DNA of 32,908 nt. It comes from Oscillatoriales cyanobacterium. Its GTDB lineage: Bacteria; Cyanobacteriota; Cyanobacteriia; Cyanobacteriales; Microcoleaceae. The stretch lies in assembly GCA_004294385.1 (NCBI GenBank), contig REAP01000046.1, forward strand, positions 1 through 32,908, written 5' to 3'. The translations under genes were made by a program, and so were the position numbers. Positions 7,655 to 16,130 of this stretch are shown in pieces. The notes under the pieces were generated by a model that was not told the DNA's origin, did not search any database, and worked only from the letters and a program-made list of their open reading frames with translations. Each line of letters starts with the position of its first letter. Position 1 is the first letter of the stretch.

Positions 7655-8070
7655 TTGTAACCTTTTGCTCCTCCCCACTCCAGCCAAATCTGAGTCATCT
7701 CTTTAGTTTTACCCCGTTTTTCCAAAGGTACTGGATCTTCTCCACTAATTTCACACAAAGCCCAAAACCAACGCCCCGACTTTCTTGCCACTTCCCTTAA
7801 TAACAGAGGAATTACTACTGGACCCATCTTAATAATTTGTTGGTAAGCTGGGTGCATAACTAAATCTGTAGTGGAGGAAATACCTATAGTTTCATTGCGC
7901 CATTGTTGTACTAAATTTGTAAAAACGCGATCGATTTCTTCCATCGCACTTGGCATTGCACTAACTGGGTAAAAATACCCAACTAAGCGTCCGTTATACT
8001 CTATTGCTACAGGTTCTGTTTCCTCTAACAAAATTTGTTCCTTTAATTGCAGCAAGTTTGTTTGTTTCAT
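7648..8070 (-). CDS. Phd/YefM-like N-terminus fused to a conserved cyanobacterial module
   Basis: Residues 1-38 (LLQLKEQILLEETEPVAIEY, then NGRLVGYFYPV) match the swapped-hairpin start of Phd/YefM antitoxins. Residues about 55-140 form a separate conserved module with HPAYQQIIKMGPVVIPLLL, RWFWALCEISGEDPV and a WLEWG ending. That module is known to me as a recurrent unnamed unit next to DYNCVAWA proteins. The gene is first in a coupled pair with the Cys/His protein, which its stop overlaps by 7 bases. A likely role is DNA-binding control or neutralisation of the partner, and this is inferred. Confidence 0.7.
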   Translation of the reverse strand: MKQTNLLQLKEQILLEETEPVAIEYNGRLVGYFYPVSAMPSAMEEIDRVFTNLVQQWRNETIGISSTTDLVMHPAYQQIIKMGPVVIPLLLREVARKSGRWFWALCEISGEDPVPLEKRGKTKEMTQIWLEWGGAKGYKW

Positions 8071-8125
8071 TTGGCATAAATTAAAATATTACTATTATAT
8101 CAAGCAATTTAAGCACGCAGACTCA

Positions 8126-8188
8126 GAAACCGGGTTTTTACCAAATCTGCGGGCTACAACAAAGTATTTTCGTAAAAAACCCGGTTTC
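8126..8188. repeat. 63-bp palindromic repeat, copy 3
   Basis: Same arms and nearly the same spacer as copy 2, in the same orientation. It lies about 50 bp upstream of the purB start and about 55 bp upstream of the divergent gene at 8070, so it sits inside a shared promoter region. Confidence 0.88.
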
Positions 8189-8238
8189 TGGACTTCCTGA
8201 CTCTTGCATCCCCACACAGATGTTCCCCAACGACCACC

Positions 8239-9534
8239 GTGATTGACCGCTACACTCTGCCCGAAATGGGCAACATCTGGACTGAAACCGCCAAACTCAA
8301 AAGCTGGCTACAAGTAGAAATTGCTGTCTGCGAAGCTCAAGCCGAACTCGGCTACATCCCCGCCGCCGCAGTCGAAGAAATTAAAGCTAAGGCTAATTTT
8401 GACCCCAAACGAGTCCTCGAAATTGAAGAGGAAGTTCGCCATGACATGATTGCTTTCTTGACAAATGTCAACGAATATGTAGGCGATGCCGGCCGCTACA
8501 TTCACCTCGGCTTAACCAGTTCCGATGTGCTCGATACCGCTTTGGCGCTGCAATTAGTCGCCAGCGTCAATATCTTGTTGGAACGTGTCGAAGATTTGAG
8601 CCAAGCTATTCGCTATCAGGCCCAACAACACCGCAATACTGTGATGGTTGGCCGATCGCACGGAATTCACGCCGAACCCATCACCTTTGGCTTTAAACTA
8701 GCTGGATGGCTGGCTGAAGTCCTTCGCAACCGCGCCCGATTGGTGAATTTGCGATCGTCGATCGCAGTCGGCAAAATCTCCGGCGCAGTCGGAACCTATG
8801 CTAATATCGATCCGCGAATAGAAGCGATCGCCTGTCAAAACCTCGGACTCGAACCCGATACCGCATCGACTCAAGTCATTTCGCGCGATCGACACGCCGA
8901 ATACGTCCAAACCTTAGCACTGTTAGCCGCATCGATCGAACGTTTTGCAGTCGAAATTCGCAACCTGCAACGCACCGACGTCCTCGAAGTCGAAGAGTTC
9001 TTTTCCAAAGGGCAAAAAGGCTCATCCGCCATGCCGCACAAACGCAACCCGATTCGATCGGAAAGACTCACAGGGATGGCAAGAATCGTCCGCGCCAACG
9101 CCGTCGCAGCCTTAGAAAATGTAGCGCTTTGGCACGAAAGAGACATTTCTCACAGTTCCGTAGAACGGATGATTTTGCCCGACAGTTCGACTGTCACCCA
9201 CTTCATGTTAGTCGAAACCACAGACTTAGTAAAAAACCTGCTAGTCTATCCCGAAAACATGAAGCGAAACATGAATCTTTACGGCGGAGTTATCTTCAGC
9301 CAGCGGGTGATGTTAGCCTTAGTAGAAAAAGGCACGAGTCGCGAAGACGCCTATACAATTGTGCAATCTTGTGCTCACGAAGCTTGGAACAAATCTGAAG
9401 GCAATTTCTACAATTTGATTGCCAAGGACGATCGCGTCACTGCTAAGATGACGAGCAAGGAAATTGATGATTGTTTCGATCCGCAGTATCAATTAAGGCA
9501 CTTAGATTTAGTGTATCAGCGCTTGGGAATTTGA
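8239..9534 (+). CDS. purB: Adenylosuccinate lyase
   Basis: A full-length (431 aa) fumarase/aspartase-superfamily enzyme. It catalyses two steps of purine synthesis: SAICAR to AICAR plus fumarate, and adenylosuccinate to AMP plus fumarate. The start is GTG (IDRYTLPEMGNIW), the usual N-terminus of the family. His141 in GRSHGIHAEPITFG is the catalytic general acid-type residue. The signature SSAMPHKRNP at 262-271 is the flexible loop with the catalytic serine. HIP1 sites lie within the gene, in keeping with long residence in the genome. It stands alone, with dispersed repeats on both sides. Confidence 0.97.
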   Translation: MIDRYTLPEMGNIWTETAKLKSWLQVEIAVCEAQAELGYIPAAAVEEIKAKANFDPKRVLEIEEEVRHDMIAFLTNVNEYVGDAGRYIHLGLTSSDVLDTALALQLVASVNILLERVEDLSQAIRYQAQQHRNTVMVGRSHGIHAEPITFGFKLAGWLAEVLRNRARLVNLRSSIAVGKISGAVGTYANIDPRIEAIACQNLGLEPDTASTQVISRDRHAEYVQTLALLAASIERFAVEIRNLQRTDVLEVEEFFSKGQKGSSAMPHKRNPIRSERLTGMARIVRANAVAALENVALWHERDISHSSVERMILPDSSTVTHFMLVETTDLVKNLLVYPENMKRNMNLYGGVIFSQRVMLALVEKGTSREDAYTIVQSCAHEAWNKSEGNFYNLIAKDDRVTAKMTSKEIDDCFDPQYQLRHLDLVYQRLGI

Positions 9535-9587
9535 GGGAAATTTAAAATCACAAGAGAGCAAGCGAAAGTTCTCGCGCCGATCCGAAA

Positions 9588-9756
9588 GTCCGCCGGGGGT
9601 TTAAACCCCCGTCTCATAGCTAAAGTCGGTTTCAACCGACTGAAAGACTCATAAAAACAAAATTTTCAAGAAATGAGAAATATCTTAGTCCTCTTTAGAG
9701 GACTTTAGCTATGAGACAGGGGTTTAAACCCCTGTCGGACTGTCGGGCTGACAGAT
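9588..9756. repeat. Large inverted-repeat element with flanking 9-bp direct repeats
   Basis: GGGGTTTAAACCCCCGTCTC and ATAGCTAAAGTC on the left mirror GACTTTAGCTATGAGAC and AGGGGTTTAAACCCCTGTCG on the right, forming a roughly 150-bp imperfect palindrome. GATCCGAAA occurs exactly at 9579-9587 and 9757-9765, as expected of a target-site duplication. The ends are not perfectly symmetric, so mobility is likely but not proven. Related cores occur near 23.9, 30.3 and 31.0-31.3 kb. Confidence 0.7.
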
Positions 9757-9828
9757 GATCCGAAAAGCCCGAAAATGTCCTCAAATGTGAAGTATAAAAA
9801 CCAGATAAAACCTCAAATTAACAGACTT

Positions 9829-10554
9829 ATGAAAATTAGTCGATTTGCAAAATATTTAATTGTATTCATCCTCGTATTACTATCTACAACCAGCCTACAC
9901 CATCCAACATTTGTCCGCGCCGAGGAACCAGCAAAAGTGCAATCTCCCGCAATAGAATCCAACCCAGTAGCACCTGAAAGTATTTTCATGAGTCAACTTC
10001 CCAATTGGGCGAGACTTGTTGATATCCGCACTGTCAATCCCAACATTCGTCTCGATATTCGCTACGCCACCACTAACAATTTCTTGAAACGAAAACTTTA
10101 CTCCACAGCGAAGTGCGCTTTGAGAAGTTCTGTTGCCGAAAAATTGGGGAAAGTTCAAACTGATTTAGAAAAAATAGGATTGGGTTTGAAAGTTTACGAT
10201 TGCTACAGGCCTTTTTCTGTGACTAAACAAATGTGGGATTTTTTGCCAGATCCAAACTATGTTGCTAATCCTGCTAGAGGTTCGCGGCACAATCGCGGTG
10301 CTGCTGTAGATTTAACTTTGGTCGATCGCACTGGCAAAGAATTAGAAATGCCTACACCTTACGATGATTTTACCACAAGAGCGCACAGGGATTACGCAGG
10401 AGGCAGCACCCAATCTCGGAAAAATCGTCAATTGCTGGAAGATGCGATGAAAAAACAGGGATTTGTGGGGATTACAACAGAATGGTGGCATTTTGATTCG
10501 GAAGATTGGCAGAAATTCGCGATTCTTGATGTGTCGCTTGGGGCGATTCCTTAA
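9829..10554 (+). CDS. Secreted VanX-type D-alanyl-D-alanine dipeptidase (M15D)
   Basis: The ATG at 9829 gives a 241-aa preprotein whose first 31 residues (MKISRFAKYLIVFILVLLST) form a signal peptide or membrane anchor. The frame is open to 9775, but that start only adds a polar extension. Numbering from 9775, the zinc and catalytic set is SRHNRGAAVDL (His172, Asp179), EWWHFD (Glu236, His239) and the arginine of YRPF (Arg145). Enzymes of this family hydrolyse D-Ala-D-Ala outside the cytoplasm. A housekeeping role in peptidoglycan turnover or recycling is more likely than glycopeptide resistance, because no vanHA or vanRS genes adjoin. It is followed by a membrane acyltransferase, possibly also envelope-related. 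Confidence 0.88.
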   Translation: MKISRFAKYLIVFILVLLSTTSLHHPTFVRAEEPAKVQSPAIESNPVAPESIFMSQLPNWARLVDIRTVNPNIRLDIRYATTNNFLKRKLYSTAKCALRSSVAEKLGKVQTDLEKIGLGLKVYDCYRPFSVTKQMWDFLPDPNYVANPARGSRHNRGAAVDLTLVDRTGKELEMPTPYDDFTTRAHRDYAGGSTQSRKNRQLLEDAMKKQGFVGITTEWWHFDSEDWQKFAILDVSLGAIP

Positions 10555-10713
10555 TTATAGCAACCTTCAAATGCGGTTAAGATATTCTTAATCCCTGAAA
10601 TCTTTGCTATTATTTCTTCTTTCTTCTTCCTTCTTCCTTCACCCTAATTCGTAACCTGAGCGAAGTCGAAGGGTCGGAGATCTTCCTTCTATAAAAATAC
10701 ACAGGAATATTTC

Positions 10714-11898
10714 ATGTTTAACCATTTGTTTTTTTATCAAAAAATACTAGGTTTGGCAGTCAACAATTTGGTAGATAATAGGAGTATATTAAATACATTT
10801 ATTATTTTGTCAATATTGATTTTAATTAGCTTTAGAAAAACCATCAAAGAGCGACCATTATCAATTTCACAGACAAATCAAATGAAAGGAATTGCCATCC
10901 TGATCATTATTGTTCATCATGTATCCCTTGCTCTGAATGGTGCGGGTTATTTGTCTCTGCTTCATCACCTAGGTTTTCCAAGTGTATCTATTTTTTTGGT
11001 GCTTTCAGGATATGGAGTTTTTCTATCTATTGAAAAGAAAGGATTAAATAACTTTTTTTCCAAAAGAGTAATGAGAGTTTACATACCATTTGTCCTAGCC
11101 ATGACTGGTAAAATTCTAATATTTGATTATTTTATACTAAACGAAAGAAGTCGTGTTATGAGTTCTTTTGTCAATATGTTTGTATCTCCTGCAACTTTGG
11201 ATATGAATATGTGGTTCATAGTATATATCCTTTTTTGGTATTGCATTACTTATGTGATTTTTAGTCTGAATAAATCGAACAAATCTAAAATATTTTATTT
11301 GTTTTTAACCGGAATACTTGTAGGTATTTCACCCGCACCTGAAACCTGGGTTGAGAATTCTTTTAGTTTTCCATTTGGTTGTTGGATAGCGGCAAACTCC
11401 AGACTAATTATTGAAAAATTAGAAAGTTTACTCGCCGGGGAAAAGCCAACATTATCTAGTATTTTTCATCCCGCCAAAGAACAGCTTAATAATTATATTG
11501 AAACTTTTACGTTATATCTATCATTTAGTATTGTATGTTTACATTTATGGGTATGGATGAAATCACCGAGTCCTAGCGCAAACATTTATTCTCCTATAAT
11601 TAATATTATTGCTCACGATATTATCGGTATTTCCTTCTCTATTTTGATAATTGGGTTAGTCATTTTATTGGGTAAGTTCAAAATCCGCTCTACTTTTCTC
11701 AACTTTTTAGGAGAAAATTCCTTTGAATTATATTTAGTTCATGGTACATTACTGACTTTATTCAGGCTGATGTCAGGAGTAGATTTTGCTGTAATTTTCT
11801 TTGTTTATTTCATTATTGTTTGTGTAAGCAGCATAGTATTGAAAAAGCTGAACTCTTTCGTTTCTGACTTATTATTAAAAAGTATTGACAATAGTTGA
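10714..11898 (+). CDS. Acyltransferase-3 family integral membrane protein
   Basis: This 394-aa protein has about ten hydrophobic segments. The family's first-helix motif follows a polar NQMKGIAILIIIVHH, with the conserved His68-His69 pair, and FLVLSGYGVF follows in the next helix. Such proteins (OafA/OpgC-like) move acyl groups from the cytoplasm to sugars of surface polysaccharides. The specific acceptor is unknown. AGGA before the ATG supports the start. The base composition is AT-rich compared with purB, as often seen for surface-polysaccharide genes acquired by transfer. It is convergent with the SH3b gene, with only 43 bp between them. Confidence 0.85.
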   Translation: MFNHLFFYQKILGLAVNNLVDNRSILNTFIILSILILISFRKTIKERPLSISQTNQMKGIAILIIIVHHVSLALNGAGYLSLLHHLGFPSVSIFLVLSGYGVFLSIEKKGLNNFFSKRVMRVYIPFVLAMTGKILIFDYFILNERSRVMSSFVNMFVSPATLDMNMWFIVYILFWYCITYVIFSLNKSNKSKIFYLFLTGILVGISPAPETWVENSFSFPFGCWIAANSRLIIEKLESLLAGEKPTLSSIFHPAKEQLNNYIETFTLYLSFSIVCLHLWVWMKSPSPSANIYSPIINIIAHDIIGISFSILIIGLVILLGKFKIRSTFLNFLGENSFELYLVHGTLLTLFRLMSGVDFAVIFFVYFIIVCVSSIVLKKLNSFVSDLLLKSIDNS

Positions 11899-11941
11899 TG
11901 TCAATAATAAGGACGAAAGTTTTGAGTAGGAAAGTGTACAT

Positions 11942-12721
11942 TTATCGCACTTTTACCGAAAATTCGTATTCGTATCCCCTAAAATTTGAATCTAGTTGAA
12001 ATGTGTAATTTCCAGTAACAAGGATTTTTCCAGTCCACTCAGTTTGATTGTCTTTATAAGGGTTTCCAGTTAAAAGTTTACCGTCGGGAGTCAAAATTTG
12101 AGGGAAGACATCTTTCCGATTCTTAACAGTCATTGTTTGACTTTTAGCAGCACGAATTATGTAAGAGTGACTGCCACCTCCAATAATTCGACCTTTAACG
12201 ATCGCCTCATCTCCCCCAGGCAAAAAATTAATCTCTTGTCTCACATTGGGACAACTGCTTTCGGTGCGGTTTTTCGCAATCCAACCGGGAACGGGATCGG
12301 TAATTCGTAGCCAGCCATTTTGTTCTTGGGTAACAGAAACAAAGGTATTATTATTGAGTTTTCCTACTATTTTGCTGTCGGTGAGTCGTGGGTGCGATCG
12401 CACATTCAACGGTGGATCAGAATCATTGATTATAGCCATACTGATTTTGCACCCAGAATCTGGAGGTGCGATCAATACTGGCTCAACTTTTTGAGAAGAT
12501 TCAACTGGGGAATTTTTTGCAGGTTGGGGTTGAAATTTCTGAGATTGCGGGTTCGGCTTTGGAATTGCTGAAATCGCTTTTTCATCAGATACTGCCGATT
12601 CTGTCTGGGGAGGATTTGAGAGTTTCATGGAACCAGACTGTATGGTAGCCCAGGCTACTCCGATCGCAGTTGACAACCCTGCTAAGCTAATGATGATGAT
12701 TTGGCTAGTTTTTAATGACAT
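11942..12721 (-). CDS. Membrane-anchored SH3b-domain protein
   Basis: Residues 1-30 form an N-terminal hydrophobic anchor (QIIIISLAGLSTAIGVAWAT). A proline- and glutamine-rich linker runs to about residue 85. An SH3b domain follows at about 90-155 (LNVRSHPRLTDSKIVGKLNN, then NGWLRI and GWIAKNRTESSC). The C-terminal 95 residues form a beta-rich domain ending GNYTFQLDS, then EYEFSVKV. SH3b domains commonly bind cell-wall peptides. This protein is probably exported and faces the periplasm. No catalytic motif is visible. Confidence 0.8.
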   Translation of the reverse strand: MSLKTSQIIIISLAGLSTAIGVAWATIQSGSMKLSNPPQTESAVSDEKAISAIPKPNPQSQKFQPQPAKNSPVESSQKVEPVLIAPPDSGCKISMAIINDSDPPLNVRSHPRLTDSKIVGKLNNNTFVSVTQEQNGWLRITDPVPGWIAKNRTESSCPNVRQEINFLPGGDEAIVKGRIIGGGSHSYIIRAAKSQTMTVKNRKDVFPQILTPDGKLLTGNPYKDNQTEWTGKILVTGNYTFQLDSNFRGYEYEFSVKVR

Positions 12722-12757
12722 ATAACACTTCTCACTAAAATAAGGTATGCGAGGCGA

Positions 12758-12794
12758 TTGGTAATTGGTAATTGGTAATTGGTAATTGGTAATT
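12758..12794. repeat. Heptameric tandem repeat (GGTAATT)n
   Basis: Five perfect 7-bp units between divergent genes. This is the short tandem heptamer (STRR) type known from filamentous cyanobacteria. Further arrays of the same or complementary unit occur at 17266-17334 and 20004-20098. Confidence 0.9.
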
Positions 12795-12920
12795 GCTAAT
12801 GACTAGCTAAGGTTACATACAATATTCACGCCTTTTAATCTATGTTAATAATTTTTGTTCAAAAATGCGAGTGCCAGACTGTTGATTTCATGTAAAAATA
12901 CTGATTAGGGACTGATTGTT

Positions 12921-12957
12921 CAGACTGACAAGATTATGGTAATCTTGCTGTCAGACA
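12921..12957. promoter_or_regulatory. Interrupted inverted repeat upstream of the NACHT gene
   Basis: CAAGATTA and TAATCTTG are separated by TGG, with outer CAGACTGA and TGTCAGAC partly pairing. It lies about 60 bp before the NACHT gene start. It could be an operator or an RNA hairpin, and nothing else assigns it a role. The rest of the 12722-13015 gap shows only the heptamer array. Confidence 0.35.
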
Positions 12958-13015
12958 GTTGTGCATAAATTTGCCAAGGTCAGCATCCAGGGTGAGGTTG
13001 AGTTGAATAACTAAA

Positions 13016-14383
13016 ATGCTAAGATTTATTTCTCACAGATTACAACCGCCTCGCGATCGATTACTCCAGGATGTGAAGCGAGAAGTCCAAGCATCTCGAT
13101 CGCACTCTTTACACAATGCCGTATTGTCCAACCTCAGTCAACAAGCTGCGCCCCCTGGTGTCAGCCGCTGTTGGGATGTGGATGTGAAGGTGGGAAACCG
13201 CCCCAGTTTTCGGCTACCTCCCAAAGCCAGCATTGCTAAAGTGTTCGATCGCACCAATGGCAAATTAGTCATTTTAGGAGCGATCGGTGCAGGAAAAACC
13301 ACTACACTGCTAGAATTGGCAATGGTGTTAGTTTCCCGCGCCCAAAAAGATGCTAGTTTACCACTACCAGTGCTGTTTGAACTTGGCACTTGGAAAGCGG
13401 AATCCGGGGCGATCGCAGATTGGTTAATTGCTCAACTTCGGTTCAAGTACAACATCCCCATAGCTGTGGGTAAACAGTGGCTTGCTGAACAAAAATTGTT
13501 GCCTCTATTAGATGGTTTAGACGAAGTAGAAACCCACCGCCAAGATTCGTGTATTCAAGCAATCAATCAGTTTATTGAAAGTGAACTCACACCAAAACAT
13601 TTAATTATTTGCAGTAGTTTTGACGCTTACAAAAACTCTCCAAATAGGTTTCGCCTACAAGCAGCAATCTTGTTAAAGCCTCTGACAGAAGCTCAAATTC
13701 AAAATTATTTATTAGAAGCCAGAAGTCGTGAACTTTGGTATAGCATTGAACACGAGCCAGATTTGTTGAAATTGGCAAAAGCACCGCTATTTGTAAGTAT
13801 GATGGCTTTGGCTTATGAAGACATTTTAATCGAATCTTGGAAGCGGATAAGTTCAGCAGAAGAACAGCGCAAATATTTATTAACTGCCTATATTCGTCGC
13901 CAAATGACTGGGGTAGTCAAGCAGTATCCAAGAGGTAAGGAATTGCGATCGGAACAAATTCGACACTGGCTAGGGTGGTTGGCGAGAAAAATGGAACAGG
14001 AAGGCATTCAAGAAGTTTTGCTGGATAAAATACCGTCTAGCTGGCTACAAACTGGTGATGAACGGCGGATGTATCAATTTGGAGTTAAGCTGGTTGGCGG
14101 ACTGATTTGGGTGATTTTGGGATTAGTTGTCATGCTGGTTAGCGGTTCGATTTGGGGATTGATTGCGGGGGCGATCGCAGCGATAATTAGCGCTTGTTTA
14201 CCGGGGATTCCTGCCATCGAAAACTTGATTTTGCACCTAGTGCTGTGGTCTAAGGGTCATATTCCTTGGGATTATAGCCGTTTTTTGGATGCTGCGACCG
14301 ATCGCCTGCTCATGCACAAAACAGGCGATCGGCGCTATCGATTTGTTCACAATTTATTGCAGGAGCATTTTGCTGAGATATAA
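13016..14383 (+). CDS. NACHT-type STAND NTPase with C-terminal membrane segments
   Basis: The 455-aa protein carries a NACHT core: Walker A GAIGAGKT at 88-95, and Walker B LLPLLDGLDE at 161-170 with the small-residue-Asp-Glu pattern typical of NACHT. From about residue 345 a hydrophobic region (GLIWVILGLVVMLVSGSIWG and onward) predicts two or three membrane helices. The end, YRFVHNLLQEHFAEI, is a motif seen at the C-terminus of related cyanobacterial proteins. There is no sensor repeat domain (WD40, TPR or LRR), so it is a short form. STAND NTPases act as oligomerising switches in signalling and in phage defence. A membrane-acting role is inferred. A small HicB gene follows 76 bp downstream in the same direction. 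Confidence 0.85.
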   Translation: MLRFISHRLQPPRDRLLQDVKREVQASRSHSLHNAVLSNLSQQAAPPGVSRCWDVDVKVGNRPSFRLPPKASIAKVFDRTNGKLVILGAIGAGKTTTLLELAMVLVSRAQKDASLPLPVLFELGTWKAESGAIADWLIAQLRFKYNIPIAVGKQWLAEQKLLPLLDGLDEVETHRQDSCIQAINQFIESELTPKHLIICSSFDAYKNSPNRFRLQAAILLKPLTEAQIQNYLLEARSRELWYSIEHEPDLLKLAKAPLFVSMMALAYEDILIESWKRISSAEEQRKYLLTAYIRRQMTGVVKQYPRGKELRSEQIRHWLGWLARKMEQEGIQEVLLDKIPSSWLQTGDERRMYQFGVKLVGGLIWVILGLVVMLVSGSIWGLIAGAIAAIISACLPGIPAIENLILHLVLWSKGHIPWDYSRFLDAATDRLLMHKTGDRRYRFVHNLLQEHFAEI

Positions 14384-14459
14384 TAGTAGATGTAACTGTG
14401 AAGGAGAGCTAAATACCCGATCGCCAAATATTCGACAAGCAAAAGGAAAATCAAACTCA

Positions 14460-14711
14460 ATGACTGTAAAATTCATTCTGAGTGAATACGTTGATCAAGC
14501 AATGACTGAGGCTATGTATGACAAACTTGAAGATCATAGCTTTGTCGGCAAAATCTCTGTTTGCAAGGGAGTCATCGCCTTTGGCTCAACTTTAAAAGAG
14601 TGTCAAAATGAGTTGCGATCCACTTTGGAAGACTGGATTTTGCTAGGGTTGAAATTGCGACATCGTTTGCCCATAATTGACAATATTGATTATCCAGACC
14701 CAAAAGGTTAA
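14460..14711 (+). CDS. HicB-family antitoxin, orphan next to a tnpB element
   Basis: The ATG at 14460-14462 gives 83 aa. The frame is open to 14289, but that extension overlaps the NACHT gene. The sequence ISVCKGVIAFGSTLKECQNE, then LEDWILLGLKLRHRLPIIDN, is the longer cyanobacterial HicB type, usually followed by hicA. Here the protein ends shortly after DNID and its stop overlaps the stop of the convergent tnpB. No hicA is found on the far side of the element. The partner may have been lost when the element arrived, or the C-terminus may have been changed by it. Confidence 0.78.
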   Translation: MTVKFILSEYVDQAMTEAMYDKLEDHSFVGKISVCKGVIAFGSTLKECQNELRSTLEDWILLGLKLRHRLPIIDNIDYPDPKG

Positions 14712-14730
14712 GATTGTGACGACTCCCAGC
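14640..14730 (-). ncRNA. Predicted omega-RNA region at the tnpB 3' end
   Basis: TnpB guide RNAs overlap the end of tnpB and run through the element's right end into flanking DNA. By analogy the scaffold should lie in the last part of tnpB, with the guide reading outward toward hicB. The coordinates are approximate. I see no decisive structure and place it only by family knowledge. Confidence 0.3.
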
Positions 14731-15961
14731 CATAACTCGCGGACGAATATAGGGTAGGCTTCTCAGCAACACCACCTATCGGTTCGGTTACACACTGAGC
14801 TTTAATCACTGTCCGCCCGACAGCAATGTTTTTGATATTAATTGCGGCATTTATGTCTCTATCCAATTCCAAACCGCAGATGTGGCAACTATGCCATCTA
14901 TCTGCGATTGTTTTGGGGACTTTTTTGCCACAATTAGAACAGTTTTGACTTGTGCCATATGGATTTACAGCTATTGTAATTCGTCCAGCATTCTCGGCTT
15001 TGACGATTAAGATAGACAGAAATTGACCCCATCCAGCATCCAGAATTGATTTGCTCATTCTGGTTCTAGTCAAACCTTTGATATTCAGATTTTCATAGGC
15101 AATTACATCATACCTATCGAGTAATTGTTTTGAAGTCTTGAAGTGGAAATCTTTGCGCTGCCTAGTCACTTTTTGGTGATAATTAGCAAGGCGTTTGACA
15201 GATTTATGTCTGCGATTGCTACCCTTGTTTTTGCGAGAAACACTTTTGTTGAGATGCTTTTTACGCTTTTCAGCTTTTCTTGCATATTGAGGAATAGGTA
15301 CTGTTTCAGATTCACTCGTAATCAAAAAGTGCTTGAGTCCCATATCAATACCAACAGATAAATCAGTGTTGATATCAGGGCTAATTGCTGGTACTGATTC
15401 ATCTTGTAGCACCAATGTGACATAGTAACCATCAGCAGCTTTGACAATCTGTCCAGTTTTTATTTTGAACCCATCAGGGATAGGACGGTGCAAAATAATT
15501 TTTACATCACCAATTTTTGGTAATGTGATGCGATTGCTTTTGAGGCAATTCTGCTTCATTTGGGGATAGGTAAAACTGCGATACCGACCCCTACACTTAA
15601 ATCTAGGCTTACCCAACCTATTACCAGATTTGTCAGCTTTGATATACCTATCAAAAGCTTTCTTGACTCTCTCAATGCAATTCTGCAATACCTGAGAGTG
15701 GATTTCTTTATACTCAGGAAATAGCTGTTTTGTATTGAGCAAGTCTTTCTTTTGCCGGTAGTATTCAGGTTGCTCAACAATTTGTGCAATGCTGCATGAT
15801 ACGAGAGAGCAAAAGTTAATAGAACAACGAGTAGACTCATACCAATTAAATCGTTCTGCCAACCTATAGTTGTACTGTCTACGCAACAATTCAAGCCATT
15901 TATCTAGTTGATGGGCTTGCGCTTTGTTTGGACGTAGTTTGTACTTATACGCTGTTATCAT
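14708..15961 (-). CDS. tnpB: TnpB RNA-guided endonuclease (IS200/IS605 superfamily)
   Basis: A full-length 417-aa TnpB. The split RuvC nuclease residues are all present: Asp206 in VGIDMGLKHF, Glu290 in AYENLNIKGL and Asp369 in DRDINAAINI. A zinc-finger set is formed by Cys341, Cys344, Cys359 and Cys362. TnpB proteins cut DNA guided by an RNA (omega-RNA/reRNA) made from the element's right end, which helps the element persist. No tnpA transposase gene is in the window, so the element cannot move by itself but may be mobilised in trans. It lies between hicB and pdhB, in the opposite direction to both. Confidence 0.95.
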   Translation of the reverse strand: MITAYKYKLRPNKAQAHQLDKWLELLRRQYNYRLAERFNWYESTRCSINFCSLVSCSIAQIVEQPEYYRQKKDLLNTKQLFPEYKEIHSQVLQNCIERVKKAFDRYIKADKSGNRLGKPRFKCRGRYRSFTYPQMKQNCLKSNRITLPKIGDVKIILHRPIPDGFKIKTGQIVKAADGYYVTLVLQDESVPAISPDINTDLSVGIDMGLKHFLITSESETVPIPQYARKAEKRKKHLNKSVSRKNKGSNRRHKSVKRLANYHQKVTRQRKDFHFKTSKQLLDRYDVIAYENLNIKGLTRTRMSKSILDAGWGQFLSILIVKAENAGRITIAVNPYGTSQNCSNCGKKVPKTIADRWHSCHICGLELDRDINAAINIKNIAVGRTVIKAQCVTEPIGGVAEKPTLYSSASYGWESSQS

Positions 15962-16105
15962 GCCATAATTGTATCATTGTTTTAAAGCAGTTGATAAGAA
16001 GCTTGAAAGTTACTTGCATTCTTTGAAGATAATTGCTCGTCGGCGAGGCATCGAGCCTAAGAAACTTGATCGCTTTCATCCCGACACTCAATGGAGTACC
16101 ATTAG

Positions 16106-16130
16106 AGCGCGGGGCTTCCCGCGACTAAGC
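16106..16130. mobile_element. Hairpin at the left end of the tnpB element
   Basis: GAGCGCGGGGCTTCCCGCGAC forms a stem of GCGGG/CCCGC around a short loop, the imperfect hairpin expected near the ends of IS200/IS605 elements. It lies about 150 bp upstream of the tnpB start. The left boundary is probably within the following 15 bases, only about 30 bp before the pdhB start. The exact boundary is not defined because these elements make no target duplication. Confidence 0.6.

Noticed and set aside
9775..10554. Glycopeptide-resistance (van) cluster
   Set aside because: Only the VanX-type dipeptidase is present, with a signal peptide and no vanH, vanA, vanR or vanS neighbours.
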